The notes beneath the pieces are model-generated. The model worked only from the letters and a program-made list of their open reading frames with translations, did no database searches and was not told the origin of the DNA. Shown in pieces: positions 42,404 to 51,978 of a DNA stretch of 64,000 nucleotides. Origin of the DNA: Anammoximicrobium sp964645045 (GTDB lineage Bacteria > Planctomycetota > Planctomycetia > Pirellulales > Pirellulaceae); NCBI GenBank assembly GCA_964645045.1, contig CAZXYZ010000040.1:19654-83653 (forward strand), given 5' to 3'. Positions within the stretch are counted from its first letter, which is position 1, and each line of letters starts with the position of its first letter. The position numbers and the translations under genes were made by a program.

Positions 42404-44178
42404 TCCGTTGGGGCTACTTGATTCCGCGACTGGTCTTGGTGACGACGCTCGTCGCCCTTCTCACCCTGGGTCTGGCCCCGCTGGTCCGCTGGGCGTTGGT
42501 CACGTACGGTTCCCGCGCGCTGGGGGCCAGAATCGAAATCGAATCGCTGGACCTGTCGTTGGCCCGCGTCCACGCAGAACTGAGCGGGGTGCAGGTTGCC
42601 AATCCAAGGTCGCCGGCAGAGAATCTGTTTCGCGCCTCGGATGTGCAGCTGGACTTGGATCGCGAAGCACTGTTGCAGCACAGGCTGGTCGTCCGTCAAG
42701 GCCGCGTCCGTGGATTGCGGCTCGATGATCCGCGGGACACGTCCAGAGCCCTCGATCGATCCGGGACGGCGGAGCCTGCGAGCGATTTTGACAAGGCGGC
42801 CTTCTGTCGTCAATGGCTGCTGCCGATCGCCGGAAGGCTGCGCGAGGACATGGAAAGCGAACTGGTGACGCCGGGCCTGTGCCGGGAATTGGGCGAACGA
42901 TGGCCCAACGAATACCGCCGCTTGGAGTCGGAAATCGATTCGCTGCGGGACCGTTTCGTGAGCTTGAAGGATTCCGTCCGAGAAATCCGCGAAGCCAGGT
43001 CCATCCCCGATCCCCAGCGGATCGAGTATGTCGCGGGAGAGATCGACGTGATTCGGGGACAACTGGAACGCTGGCCCGGCGACATACGCAGGATGAGGGA
43101 CCAAGTGAAACAGGACGCGATCTCGATCAAGGAAGGCCGGGACCATGATGTCGCGGTGCTGCGCAGCAAAGTGAAAATGGAGTCGCTCAGCGGCGAGTCG
43201 CTGTCCCAATACTTGCTCAGCGGCGAGCAAGCCGCACGTGTGCAGGAACTGTTGGCTTGGGTCGAATGGACACGAAGCTGCATTCCCCGCCGCCGCGAGT
43301 TTGCTCAACCGCAGCGATTCCGCGGCCGCACGGTCCGGTTTGGGAACCTGCGTCCGCTGCCCGAGGTGGTCTTCGAGCGGCTGGCCGTGGACGGTGAATT
43401 CCGCCACCATGGCCAAATGGTGCCGTTTACCGGAACCTTGGCCGGCCTCACCAATCGGCCGGCGCTGTATGGCCGGCCGGCCATCGTGGACATCGAGACC
43501 GGACCGGAAGCGGCCCTGCGCGTCCACGCCGTGTTGGACCGGACCGGCCCGACGCCCCACGACCAGCTGGTCATCGAGTTGCCGAACCTGAAGATGCCGG
43601 CTCGTCAAATGGGCGATCCCCAGCAGTTTGCCTTGGCGCTGGCGCCGGGCCGGGCGGCCGTCAAGCTCGAAATCGACCTTCGCGACGATTCGCTGGCCGG
43701 CCGGCTCGCGTTCACGCAACCATCCGTGCAGTTGGAAACAACGCTGGCCACTGCCTACGGGGGTGAGTCGCTAAAAACACGCCTCAATCAAACGCTGGCG
43801 CAAGTCAAGCAGCTGAATGTGACAGTCGATTTGTCGGGGACCTTGTGCCGCCCCAGCACGCGACTGCATTCGGATTTTGGGGCCCAACTCGCCGCTGGCC
43901 TGACCGCCGCCGCCCGTCAGGAATTGCAGGCGCGGGTGGAACAGCTGACCGGCCTGGTCGATCGCGAGGTCCACCAGCACCTGAGCGAATTGGAGGGTCT
44001 GGTCGGTTCCAAGACCGACGAGCTTCTCGCCCGGCTCGACGCCCCCCGCGCGGAATTGGAACAGCTTGTGGCTGCCCAGCCGGGCCAATGGAAACTGGAT
44101 CAGCTCAGCATTCTGCCGCAACCGATCCGCGCAGGGCAATTGCCCAAACTGCCCGGTGGCGAGCTGTTTCGCCGCTGA
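42400..44178 (+). CDS. TIGR03545 family protein (AsmA-like)
   Basis: A 592-residue protein with one N-terminal membrane helix (LVLVTTLVALLTLGLAPLV) and a large periplasmic part. Residues 30-110 (ALGARIEIESLDLSLARVHA ELSG) resemble AsmA/TamB-like beta domains involved in envelope lipid or protein assembly. A central helical section (residues 170-290) looks coiled-coil, and the end has SELEGLVGSKTDELLARLDAP. The ATG at 42400 overlaps the stop of the TIGR03546 gene. A joint envelope role is inferred. Confidence 0.82.
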   Translation: MIRWGYLIPRLVLVTTLVALLTLGLAPLVRWALVTYGSRALGARIEIESLDLSLARVHAELSGVQVANPRSPAENLFRASDVQLDLDREALLQHRLVVRQGRVRGLRLDDPRDTSRALDRSGTAEPASDFDKAAFCRQWLLPIAGRLREDMESELVTPGLCRELGERWPNEYRRLESEIDSLRDRFVSLKDSVREIREARSIPDPQRIEYVAGEIDVIRGQLERWPGDIRRMRDQVKQDAISIKEGRDHDVAVLRSKVKMESLSGESLSQYLLSGEQAARVQELLAWVEWTRSCIPRRREFAQPQRFRGRTVRFGNLRPLPEVVFERLAVDGEFRHHGQMVPFTGTLAGLTNRPALYGRPAIVDIETGPEAALRVHAVLDRTGPTPHDQLVIELPNLKMPARQMGDPQQFALALAPGRAAVKLEIDLRDDSLAGRLAFTQPSVQLETTLATAYGGESLKTRLNQTLAQVKQLNVTVDLSGTLCRPSTRLHSDFGAQLAAGLTAAARQELQARVEQLTGLVDREVHQHLSELEGLVGSKTDELLARLDAPRAELEQLVAAQPGQWKLDQLSILPQPIRAGQLPKLPGGELFRR

Positions 44179-44203
44179 GGCGGAATTTTTGGCGGCAATA
44201 CCG

Positions 44204-44350
44204 GCGGCTAGCGCCCAATGCCACTTACATTGGGACCATTGGGGGCGATTTTTGTTAGCGGAGCGGCGCAAGCCGCCCGGCTTTACGACTGTACTACCGG
44301 ACGGCTCGCGCCGTGCCGCTACAAAGTAAGCGGCATTGGGCTAGCGCCTT
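44204..44350. repeat. Inverted repeat M with inner arms
   Basis: The outer arms GCTAGCGCCCAATGCCACTTAC (about 44207-44228) and GTAAGCGGCATTGGGCTAGC (44327-44346) enclose inner GGCGCAAGCCG/CGGCTCGCGCC hairpins. It fills the gap before the GH43-like gene. Confidence 0.75.
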
Positions 44351-44458
44351 GCCGGCCACTTGTCGCTGCTCATTCGTCGCCCCTCTTTGATTTGCCGCGT
44401 GAATGCGGCAGAATACTGGCCGAGTACATTGTGTCCAACTCCTATCCAGGACGATCGC

Positions 44459-45391
44459 ATGAAGATTCCTACGCTTAGTGCCGTCGTGTTTGCCGCCGCA
44501 TTGGCCGCAGGGCCCGCGCACGCCGCGGCGGCGGAACCTGTGCCGGCCAATAGCCCCGCCTACGCCTTCACGTACTTCGTCGGCAACGGCGAAGACGGCT
44601 TACACCTGCTGGTCAGCCGGGACGGCTTGACATGGCATCCCGTCAACGGCGGCAAATCGGTTTTCAACGCCCAAGTGGGAAGCCAACGCCTGATGCGCGA
44701 TCCGTGCGTCATTCGTGGGCCCGATGGCCGCTTTCACTTGGTTTGGACGACCGGCTGGAAAGGCGCGGACATCGGCTACGCCCATTCGCCCGACCTGATC
44801 CACTGGTCCACGCCGCAAGTGCTGGCCGTCATGGCGCACGTGCCCCAAGCCGGCAACTGCTGGGCTCCCGAACTGTTTTATGACGATCGGCAGGGCGAAT
44901 ACCTGATCTTCTGGTCCACCACGATCGCCGGCCGGTTTGACGGACACCGCGTCTACCGCACCATCACGAAGGATTTTGCCAGTTTTTCGCCGGCGGAGTT
45001 GTTCTACGAGCCGGGCTTCAACGTGATCGACGCGACGCTGCAGCGCGATGCCGCCGGCGGACATTATGTGATGTTCCTGAAAGACGAGCGCCAGTCAGGC
45101 AAGAACCTCCGCGTGGCACTGTCGGACAAGGCCGCCGGACCGTTCGGCCCGCCTTCGGCGCCGATCACCGGCAAGTACTGGTGCGAAGGCCCCACGGCCG
45201 TCCGCATCGGCGACCGCTGGATCGTCTATTTTGACAAGTACACCGAACATAAGTACGGCGCCGTGGCCAGCCGCGATTTGAAGACCTGGGAGGATATCTC
45301 CGATCAGGTCTCGTTTCCCTCCGGCGTCCGCCACGGTACGGCCATCGAGGTCCCCGGAGAAATCACTGTCAATTTGGAAGCGCTGAAGTGA
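44459..45391 (+). CDS. Secreted GH43-like five-bladed propeller protein
   Basis: A 310-residue protein with signal peptide MKIPTLSAVVFAAALAAGPA ending near AHAAAAE. Propeller motifs are RDPCVIRGPDGRFHLVWTTG, DIGYAHSPDLIHW, NCWAPELFYDDRQGEYLIFW and KYWCEGPTAVRIGDRWIVYF, with the Asp and Glu arrangement of GH43/GH117-type enzymes. It probably releases arabinose or a related sugar, although the substrate is not predictable. The ATG at 44459 follows AGGA. It is followed at 18 bases by the PQQ-methyltransferase protein on the same strand. Confidence 0.83.
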   Translation: MKIPTLSAVVFAAALAAGPAHAAAAEPVPANSPAYAFTYFVGNGEDGLHLLVSRDGLTWHPVNGGKSVFNAQVGSQRLMRDPCVIRGPDGRFHLVWTTGWKGADIGYAHSPDLIHWSTPQVLAVMAHVPQAGNCWAPELFYDDRQGEYLIFWSTTIAGRFDGHRVYRTITKDFASFSPAELFYEPGFNVIDATLQRDAAGGHYVMFLKDERQSGKNLRVALSDKAAGPFGPPSAPITGKYWCEGPTAVRIGDRWIVYFDKYTEHKYGAVASRDLKTWEDISDQVSFPSGVRHGTAIEVPGEITVNLEALK

Positions 45392-45408
45392 TGTTTGGAG
45401 ATCACCCG

Positions 45409-48400
45409 ATGTCTCGTACCCGAATCATCATCGCCGTAATGCTTGCCTGCACGTCACCACTCGCTATGGCTAACGACTGGCCGATGGTTCGCGGTGATGC
45501 GGAACGCAGCGGATACACCGACGAGGCGCTGCCAGCCAAGCTGACGCTGAAATGGAGCTACCATCCGCTGCACCCGCCCACGCCGGCTTGGCCGCGCGAG
45601 GAGCGCATGGAGTTTGACCGCGCGTACCATGTCGCGGTGGCGCACGGCTGCGTCTACTTTGGCAGTTCGGCCGACGGCAAGATCTACGCTCTGGACGCCG
45701 CCAGCGGCATGGAACGCTGGTCCTTCTTTACCGACTCGCCCGTCCGGTTTGCGCCGGCCGTTTGGCAGGACCGTCTGTTCGCCGTCAGCGACGACGGCTA
45801 CCTGTACTGCTTGAACGCCGCGGACGGTGCCCTGATCGGCAAATGGCGGGGCGGTCCAGGCGACGCGCGGGTGTTGGGCAACGGCGCGATGATCTCGAAA
45901 TGGCCGGCCCGCGGCGGGCCCGTGATCCGGGACGACGTCTTGTACTGGTCCGCCGGGATCTGGCAGTCGGAGGGCGTGTTTCTGATCGCGATGAATCCGG
46001 CAACCGGCGAGGTGTTGTGGAACAATTCGTCCGCGGCGCAGATCGAGATGCCCCAGCCCCACGGCGGCGCCAACGCGCGCAGCGGTGTGACTGCGCAAGG
46101 CTATTTGGTGGCGACGGCAGACCAGTTGTTCGTGCCCACGGGCCGAGCGGTTCCTGCTGCGTTGGCCCGGACGGACGGTACCTTTCAGTACTACCGGCTT
46201 CAGGAAAACGGCCAGCGGGGCGGGACCGGCGTCATGGCGTGCGGCCCCTTCTTCTACAATGGTGGCTTCGCCTTCGAGGCTGCGACCGGCGCCGCGAGTC
46301 CCACACCCGTGCTCGGCGCCGTCTGCCGCTTCGCCGCGGGAATCATCCACGGCGCGAAAGACCAGCTGCGCGCCCTCACGCCAATCCGCCGCGAAGCCCC
46401 CGATCGCACCGGCAAGCCCGTCATGCGGCTGGATCATCAAGTGCTGTGGGAGGTTCCCTCCGTCCCCGCCGGCACGGCATTGATCGCCGCCGGTTCGACG
46501 ATTGTCTCGGCGGGGTCCGCGCGGATCGCGACCGTGGATGCGGCGACCCGACAAGTGCTCTGGACCACGGACGTCGACGATACGGCGTATGGACTGGCGG
46601 TCGCCGACGGGTGTCTGTACGTCAGTACTGCCAGCGGTGCGATTCATTGTTTTGCGGCTGCTTCGGCGATCGATCCGATCGTACATCGTCCGCAGCCAAC
46701 CGCCGTCACCGTCGATCCGTCGATCGCCGCGGCGGCCGACGAGATCGTTCGCCGCAGCGGCGTCAGCGAGGGGTACTGCATCGATCTGGGCTGCGGCAAC
46801 GGCGATTTGGCCTTGGAGTTGGCACGCCGCACGCAACTGCGCATCGTGGCCATCGATGCCGACCCGCAGCAAGTCGCCCGGGCACGCCAGCAGCTGGATC
46901 AGGCGGGCTTGTACGGCGTCCGCGTTACCGTTCACCTGGGCGATCCGAATCACACGAACTATCCCAAGCAATTTGCGAACCTCGTGGTGTCCCAGCATTC
47001 GCTGACCAGCGGTCCCGGCGGCATTGACGCCAACGAGGTACTGCGGCTCCAGCGGCCCTATGGCGGCGTCGCGTGCCTGGGCCGCCCGGGCGCGATGAGC
47101 GTGTCCGTGCGCGGCCCGCTGGAAAACGCCGGCCAGTGGACGCATCTGTACGCGGACGCGGCCAATACGCTGTGCTCGGCCGACGAGATCCGCGGTCCGT
47201 TGTCGGTGCTCTGGTTTCGCGACCTGGACCTGGACCTGCCCCAGCGTCATGGACGCGGCCCGGCCCCCCTGTTCCATAACGGTCGCCTGTTCCACGAAGG
47301 ACTGAATGCCCTGCAAGCCGTGGATGCCTATAACGGCCGGCCGTTGTGGCGGTTCGAGAAAGCGGGCATCCTGCAAGCCTACGATGCCGATCACTTGGCC
47401 GGCACGGCGGTGACGGGGGGCAACTTCTGCGTGGCCGGCGACAGCGTGTTCCTGCGCTCGGAGAACCGCTGCCAGCGTCTGGATGCCGCGACGGGCAAGA
47501 TCTTGGCCACCTACACGGCCCCGGCCGCTCACGACAGCCAGCCGCCGAATTGGGGTTATCTGGCTTGCGAAGACGGCGTGCTGTACGGCTCGCTGGCCAA
47601 CCCGCGGCACATCGTCCGCCACGGCTATCTCCGGGCGGACGACGAAATGCAGCAGCAGTTCTCCGAATCGTCCGCCCTGTTCGCGATGGATATCGAAACC
47701 GGCGATCTGCTGTGGCGATACGACGCGGCGGCATCGATCCGTCACAACGCCATTGCCATCGGCGGCGGGCGGGTCTTTCTGATCGATCGGCCGCTGGCCG
47801 AAGGCGACTTGTTGGTCCGTGCCGTGCCATCCGCAGCAAAGCCGGCTGCTCCGGCCGCGGCCCATGCGCCGGGAACGCTACTGACCCTGGACGCCAGGAC
47901 GGGGCGGCAATTGTGGAACGTCAGCGAAGACGTCTTTGGCACCATGTTGATCTACAGCCAGCCGCACGATCTGTTGCTGATGTGTTACCAAGCCACCCGA
48001 TTCAAGCTGCCCTCGGAGGTCGGCGGCCGCTTGGCCGTTTATCGAGCCAGTTCGGGACAGCGGCTTTGGATGCAGGAGGCGAAATATGAAACCCGGCCGC
48101 TGTTGAATGCCGGCACCATCATCGCGTATCCTTCGGCCGTGGACTTGTTGACCGGCGAATCGAAACCGCTGGAGTTCGTCAAGTCGTATGGCTGCGGTCA
48201 GCTGTCCGGCTCCAAACACCTGCTGCTGTTCCGGTCAGCGACCTTGGGCTACCACGATTTCACGCGGCAAGCCGGCACGGAGAACTATGGCGGCGTGCGG
48301 CCGGGCTGCTGGGTGAACGCCTTGCCCGTCGGCGGCCTCGTCCTGCTGCCGGACGCGTCATCCGGCTGCAAGTGCAGCTACCAGAACCGCACCTGGATCG

Positions 48401-48417
48401 CGCTGGAGGGAACGTAA
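45409..48417 (+). CDS. PQQ-propeller protein with embedded methyltransferase domain
   Basis: A 1002-residue protein with signal peptide MSRTRIIIAVMLACTSPLAM. Residues about 25-430 form a PQQ/BamB-like propeller (WPMVRGDAERSGYTD, GKIYALDAASGMERWSFF). Residues about 440-570 carry a Rossmann SAM-methyltransferase fold with motif I CIDLGCGNGDLALELARR and acidic motif VAIDADPQQVARARQQL. A second propeller half follows (ALQAVDAYNGRPLWRFEKAG ... LLTLDARTGRQLWNVSEDVF). Exported methyltransferases are unusual since SAM is cytoplasmic, so the domain may be inactive or serve as a structural insert. The ATG at 45409 follows GGAG; an upstream ATG at 45391 exists. Confidence 0.85.
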   Translation: MSRTRIIIAVMLACTSPLAMANDWPMVRGDAERSGYTDEALPAKLTLKWSYHPLHPPTPAWPREERMEFDRAYHVAVAHGCVYFGSSADGKIYALDAASGMERWSFFTDSPVRFAPAVWQDRLFAVSDDGYLYCLNAADGALIGKWRGGPGDARVLGNGAMISKWPARGGPVIRDDVLYWSAGIWQSEGVFLIAMNPATGEVLWNNSSAAQIEMPQPHGGANARSGVTAQGYLVATADQLFVPTGRAVPAALARTDGTFQYYRLQENGQRGGTGVMACGPFFYNGGFAFEAATGAASPTPVLGAVCRFAAGIIHGAKDQLRALTPIRREAPDRTGKPVMRLDHQVLWEVPSVPAGTALIAAGSTIVSAGSARIATVDAATRQVLWTTDVDDTAYGLAVADGCLYVSTASGAIHCFAAASAIDPIVHRPQPTAVTVDPSIAAAADEIVRRSGVSEGYCIDLGCGNGDLALELARRTQLRIVAIDADPQQVARARQQLDQAGLYGVRVTVHLGDPNHTNYPKQFANLVVSQHSLTSGPGGIDANEVLRLQRPYGGVACLGRPGAMSVSVRGPLENAGQWTHLYADAANTLCSADEIRGPLSVLWFRDLDLDLPQRHGRGPAPLFHNGRLFHEGLNALQAVDAYNGRPLWRFEKAGILQAYDADHLAGTAVTGGNFCVAGDSVFLRSENRCQRLDAATGKILATYTAPAAHDSQPPNWGYLACEDGVLYGSLANPRHIVRHGYLRADDEMQQQFSESSALFAMDIETGDLLWRYDAAASIRHNAIAIGGGRVFLIDRPLAEGDLLVRAVPSAAKPAAPAAAHAPGTLLTLDARTGRQLWNVSEDVFGTMLIYSQPHDLLLMCYQATRFKLPSEVGGRLAVYRASSGQRLWMQEAKYETRPLLNAGTIIAYPSAVDLLTGESKPLEFVKSYGCGQLSGSKHLLLFRSATLGYHDFTRQAGTENYGGVRPGCWVNALPVGGLVLLPDASSGCKCSYQNRTWIALEGT

Positions 48418-48432
48418 TTCCAGTTTTACCGC

Positions 48433-50055
48433 TCACTGGCCGCCGGCTTCGGCCGCGCCGCTCAGTCCGGCGGCCGTGCCGATGGCGTTCCGCAGCAGAC
48501 GCACGAATGCCGCCTGCGCGAAATCGCCGACATGGCCGAGTGAGGTGAAGAACGACCAGCCGCCGTCGGCGCGTTGGAATGTCCAAGCGACGGGCTCGGC
48601 CGGCTGGCCCTCGACGCGGCCGGTCAGCAGGACCGTCGTTCCAGCGCTCAGGGGCGAGACCTTGTACAGCGATCCGCCGGAGGTGAATGGTTCCTTCGCC
48701 ATGCCGCTCAGCAGGGCATGATTGTCCGCTCCCTCGCCGATACTAATCGTGGCCGTCAGAGTATTCCCGTAGTGATTGGTGTAGTTGCCGCCAAACACCT
48801 GGGGATCCAGATCGGGCCAATCCGCACAGCGGGGCGGCGGCGTTTGGTTGCGGAGGCAAAAGGCGTGGCAAGCGGTGCGGATGCCGACCACCGGCTTGCC
48901 CGCTGCGACGTATTTCCGCACCAGCGTTAACTGCTCGGCCTTGGGCGTGCGGCGCCGAACGCTGATCACCACGACATCGGCTTCGTTCAGCACTTCCAAT
49001 CCGGGGATGTCGTTCCGATCCGTATCGCTGCTGAACACGTAACTGACGCGGAAGTCCCGGCCCAGCTGTTCCAAGGCGAACTGCGGCAGCGTCCGTTCCG
49101 TCTGGTACTCGTCCTCGGCCATCAAGATCGCCACGTGGGGCCGGCGGTCCTTGGCAAAACGGAATTCCACGTTGTCGCCCAGAATCTGACCGCTGGTGAT
49201 CGTCGGGCAGACGTACTTTTCGATGTGGGCGACGATCAAGTCGGTGCCGGTGAAGTGACTGACGTACGGCGGACGCTGCGGATTGTACATCGTGTCGGTC
49301 ATGTCGCGCATCAGGACGACGTGCTTGCCGTTCTTGGCCATCTGCCGCAGGCCGAAGGGCCGCCCCAGCACACACATGTTCGTGTGTACGCCGGTCAGGA
49401 TCACGTTCTTGATTCCGCGCTGCTCCAGGATGCTCCAGATTTCTTCGCCCTGATCGGTGACGAAATCTTGCTCGGCGTCGATCGCGATCAAGTCGGACTG
49501 TTTTGTCCACGGCGCGCGCGGATTGCGGCCCATGTCTGTCAGTTTGGCCGCCCATTGGGCATGTTCCGCCGGATCGTCATCTTCGCCGCCGTCCGACTGG
49601 TCGATCGGGTAAACGCCCTTTTCCTCGGCCGGGATCTTGGTACACCACGAGCCGATGTCCTTGGGCAGCTGGGCCGCCCGGGGCGTTTCGGTCGCCCGTT
49701 TCCGCGCGGGATGGTCGGCATAGGCCGCCATGCAACCGCTGGGCGCGTGGATGACGGTAACCTGCTGCTGCCGGGCCCGCTTCAGCACGTCGTTCAGCCG
49801 GGGCGCCAACTCCTCGCCCCGCCGGACAGCGTTCAGGCAGTGGTGCGCGTCCCAGACGTCGCAGACGATGATCGCCGTCTCGGCCGGATTCCAAGTCTCG
49901 CTGCGGACCAGCGTGTGATGGCGGCCGCTGCCGGGACCGGTTTCCTGACGGTAGCGGAGTTGCAGTTGCAGATCGCCGGCTCCCGCTGTTTTGAGGCCGG
50001 CGACCAGGGAAATAACGGAGAATACCACGAACCATCGCAAATGACTCTGTTGCAT
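48433..50055 (-). CDS. Isochorismatase-like hydrolase fused to ThuA-like domain, exported
   Basis: A 540-residue protein with a signal-like N-terminus (RWFVVFSVISLVAGLKTAGA). Residues about 50-300 form a cysteine-hydrolase domain with Asp in IIVCDVWDAH and Cys in VHTNMCVLGRPFG, as in isochorismatase/nicotinamidase enzymes, here extended by a long insert. The C-terminal about 240 residues are ThuA-like, a class I glutamine-amidotransferase-like fold (HVAILMAEDEYQTERTLPQF, PVVGIRTACHAFCL, VFGGNYTNHYG). Such fusions occur in planctomycetes; the substrate is unknown. The ATG at 50055 is preferred since GGGAGG then lies 7 bases upstream. Confidence 0.85.
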   Translation of the reverse strand: MQQSHLRWFVVFSVISLVAGLKTAGAGDLQLQLRYRQETGPGSGRHHTLVRSETWNPAETAIIVCDVWDAHHCLNAVRRGEELAPRLNDVLKRARQQQVTVIHAPSGCMAAYADHPARKRATETPRAAQLPKDIGSWCTKIPAEEKGVYPIDQSDGGEDDDPAEHAQWAAKLTDMGRNPRAPWTKQSDLIAIDAEQDFVTDQGEEIWSILEQRGIKNVILTGVHTNMCVLGRPFGLRQMAKNGKHVVLMRDMTDTMYNPQRPPYVSHFTGTDLIVAHIEKYVCPTITSGQILGDNVEFRFAKDRRPHVAILMAEDEYQTERTLPQFALEQLGRDFRVSYVFSSDTDRNDIPGLEVLNEADVVVISVRRRTPKAEQLTLVRKYVAAGKPVVGIRTACHAFCLRNQTPPPRCADWPDLDPQVFGGNYTNHYGNTLTATISIGEGADNHALLSGMAKEPFTSGGSLYKVSPLSAGTTVLLTGRVEGQPAEPVAWTFQRADGGWSFFTSLGHVGDFAQAAFVRLLRNAIGTAAGLSGAAEAGGQ

Positions 50056-50301
50056 TAGCATGCCTCCCGGTCAACGCATTCGATTTGGCGAACGACGGCA
50101 ATCATTGAATGATAATAGTTCTAATCCTCAAGTGCCCTGTGACGCAACCGTTCTTCCTCGCTTCCTTCCTCACGCCTCGCGGTTACTTCAGCGTTGCCGT
50201 TGCCAAGGAAGTTCGCATTTCAGCAGCCTGAAAGATTGGGTTTTCGCCGTCCCCGAACCTGCTGCTCGTTACGGGACCGCGCAGCGGTCTGAGGTGCTTG
50301 C

Positions 50302-50352
50302 CGGCGAGTCCCTCAGGCCGATTGGCCATGTGCCTGAGACTTTCGCCGACGA
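50302..50352. repeat. Imperfect inverted repeat with conserved centre
   Basis: GCCGGCGAGTCCC and CTTTCGCCGAC arms enclose a centre, CCGATTGGCCATGTGCC, that resembles the centre of repeat I at 31261. Its edges are unclear. It belongs to the 558-base gene-free gap 50056-50613, which otherwise holds only composite E2. Confidence 0.45.
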
Positions 50353-50384
50353 GCAGGCGAGAATCGGTTAGCGTTCTTGATCCA

Positions 50385-50530
50385 CGCCTGTAAAGGTGCA
50401 ATTCTCTGGTAAATCCGCAGTGCCGGGTCTTGTTGGAGTCCACGCTTTAGCGTGACAGGCGGGCTATGCCCGCCACAAAAACACGCTAAAGCGTGGACTT
50501 CAGCGACGTTGGCACCTTTACAGGGGTGCG
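50385..50530. repeat. Three-layer nested inverted repeat E2
   Basis: The outer arms are 50385-50399 (CGCCTGTAAAGGTGC) and 50512-50530. The middle left arm 50433-50454 is identical to the 22-mer of E1, and the right partner 50482-50499 reads CACGCTAAAGCGTGGACT. The core GGCGGGC/GCCCGCC is at about 50458-50474. Confidence 0.9.
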
Positions 50531-50613
50531 TTCTCGATCCAGCGTCAGGATGGCCGCCAGGGTGGCTTGCCAGCGCTTTGCCGCTCACTTGGCACCTGAC
50601 ACGCGAACGATGC

Positions 50614-51978
50614 TTACGCCGGCCGCAGCGACGCGCGGCGGTCGGGCGGCAGGACGGCGGCTTTCAATTCCCGGACCCGGCGTTCGATCCCCTTGAGGAT
50701 CGAGTAATCGCTGGGATGAGGCGATTCGAAGGCGGGACGCAGCATAATCGGCACGTCGTCCATGCGGTACACCGTGCCCGGTACGTTGATCCCGTAGGCG
50801 GCCACGGTAAAGGCCACCGTCGCGTGCCGCGTGGTGGGTGTCTCCTTAGGATCCATGGCGATGTACGGGATCCGCTTCAAATGCTCGCGCGCAGGTTCGC
50901 TGAAGTTGGCCAGCGGATCGCTGGCCACGATCAGCGCTGCGTCGGCTTCGCCTCGCGCCAACACGTCCGACGCCGTGTATTCGCCGGGATTGAAACGCGG
51001 ATACCCGCGGCCCAAGTTCACGCCGAACGGATATCCCGTCTGCCAGGTCACGACGTTATCGGCTCCCGAGACGTTCCCGTGCCCGCGGTTGGCGCGGACC
51101 ACGAACCGGGTGTACTTGTTCATGTCCCGCGTCAACGCCAGCAGGGCCTCGGTATTGGTGTGCTTGCCGCGAGTCATCGTCAGACCCATGCCGAAGAAGA
51201 TCACGCCAAAGTTGGCCGCTTTCATCCGATCCATCAAGTCTTGCCAAACCGACAGCGGCTGTCCGGTATCCTCCTCGACTTGCCGCGGGTCCAGCGAGAC
51301 GCCCTTGGCCAGGGCCCGCAACGTCCACAACGCTTCAAAGTCGCGTCTCGGTTTGATCTGCAGGAAAATGTCCGCCGTGCGGGCCGATTTGGTCTTGCGC
51401 ACGTCGATCAGCACGCACGTCCGGTCCTTGCGGCCGCCCGGAACGAACATCCCCTTGGGCATTAGGCTGTAACGCGTGAAATGCCGCGGATGGCTCTCGG
51501 CGGGATTCGCGCCCCAGAAGATGATCAAGTCGCCCCGATTGCGGACTTCGCCCAGCGAAGCCGTTACTTCGCCGACGCCCTGAAACGCCATGCCGGATGG
51601 CCCATGACAGACGCTGGTCGTCGTGTCCACGTTGGCGCCGATCCAATCGCCGATCGCCACGACGACCCGCTGCGATTCCACCGTCGTGTCGCTCATGCCG
51701 TAGATCAGCGGGTACTTGGCCTGGACCAGAATCCGGGCGGCCCGTTCGATCCCCTCGTCGACCGTTGCCGGACGGCCTTCGATGTAACAGGCCGCGCGGT
51801 CTTCGATCTCGTGATTCAAGAACCACGAGGTCCCCAACACGCAGGCCCGCTTGGCCTCGACGATCTTCGATCCATCCACGTGCAGTTCGATGTCGTCACA
51901 GACGCAGCCGCAGAATGTGCAGACGGCGTCGTTGACGATCTTGAGGGATTCGGCGGCTGGTTTCTTGGATTTGGTCAT
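50614..51978 (-). CDS. fwdB: Formylmethanofuran dehydrogenase subunit B
   Basis: A 454-residue cytoplasmic molybdopterin/tungstopterin-type protein of H4MPT-linked one-carbon metabolism. The N-terminal iron-sulfur motif is C20-x2-C23-x3-C27 (CTFCGCVCDD), and C46 is a likely fourth ligand. TTSVCHGPSGM with C124 matches the active-site metal Cys of archaeal FwdB. Further family blocks are IIFWGANPAESHPRHFTRY and GMGLTMTRGKHTNTE. The ATG at 51978 starts MTKSKKPAAE. The D subunit gene precedes it by 24 bases on the same strand; A and C subunits are not in the window. Confidence 0.92.
   Translation of the reverse strand: MTKSKKPAAESLKIVNDAVCTFCGCVCDDIELHVDGSKIVEAKRACVLGTSWFLNHEIEDRAACYIEGRPATVDEGIERAARILVQAKYPLIYGMSDTTVESQRVVVAIGDWIGANVDTTTSVCHGPSGMAFQGVGEVTASLGEVRNRGDLIIFWGANPAESHPRHFTRYSLMPKGMFVPGGRKDRTCVLIDVRKTKSARTADIFLQIKPRRDFEALWTLRALAKGVSLDPRQVEEDTGQPLSVWQDLMDRMKAANFGVIFFGMGLTMTRGKHTNTEALLALTRDMNKYTRFVVRANRGHGNVSGADNVVTWQTGYPFGVNLGRGYPRFNPGEYTASDVLARGEADAALIVASDPLANFSEPAREHLKRIPYIAMDPKETPTTRHATVAFTVAAYGINVPGTVYRMDDVPIMLRPAFESPHPSDYSILKGIERRVRELKAAVLPPDRRASLRPA

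Noticed and set aside
45454..47865. An 803-residue minus-strand open frame opposite the PQQ-methyltransferase gene
   Set aside because: No start signal or domain; the plus strand has consistent propeller repeats and a SAM motif throughout.
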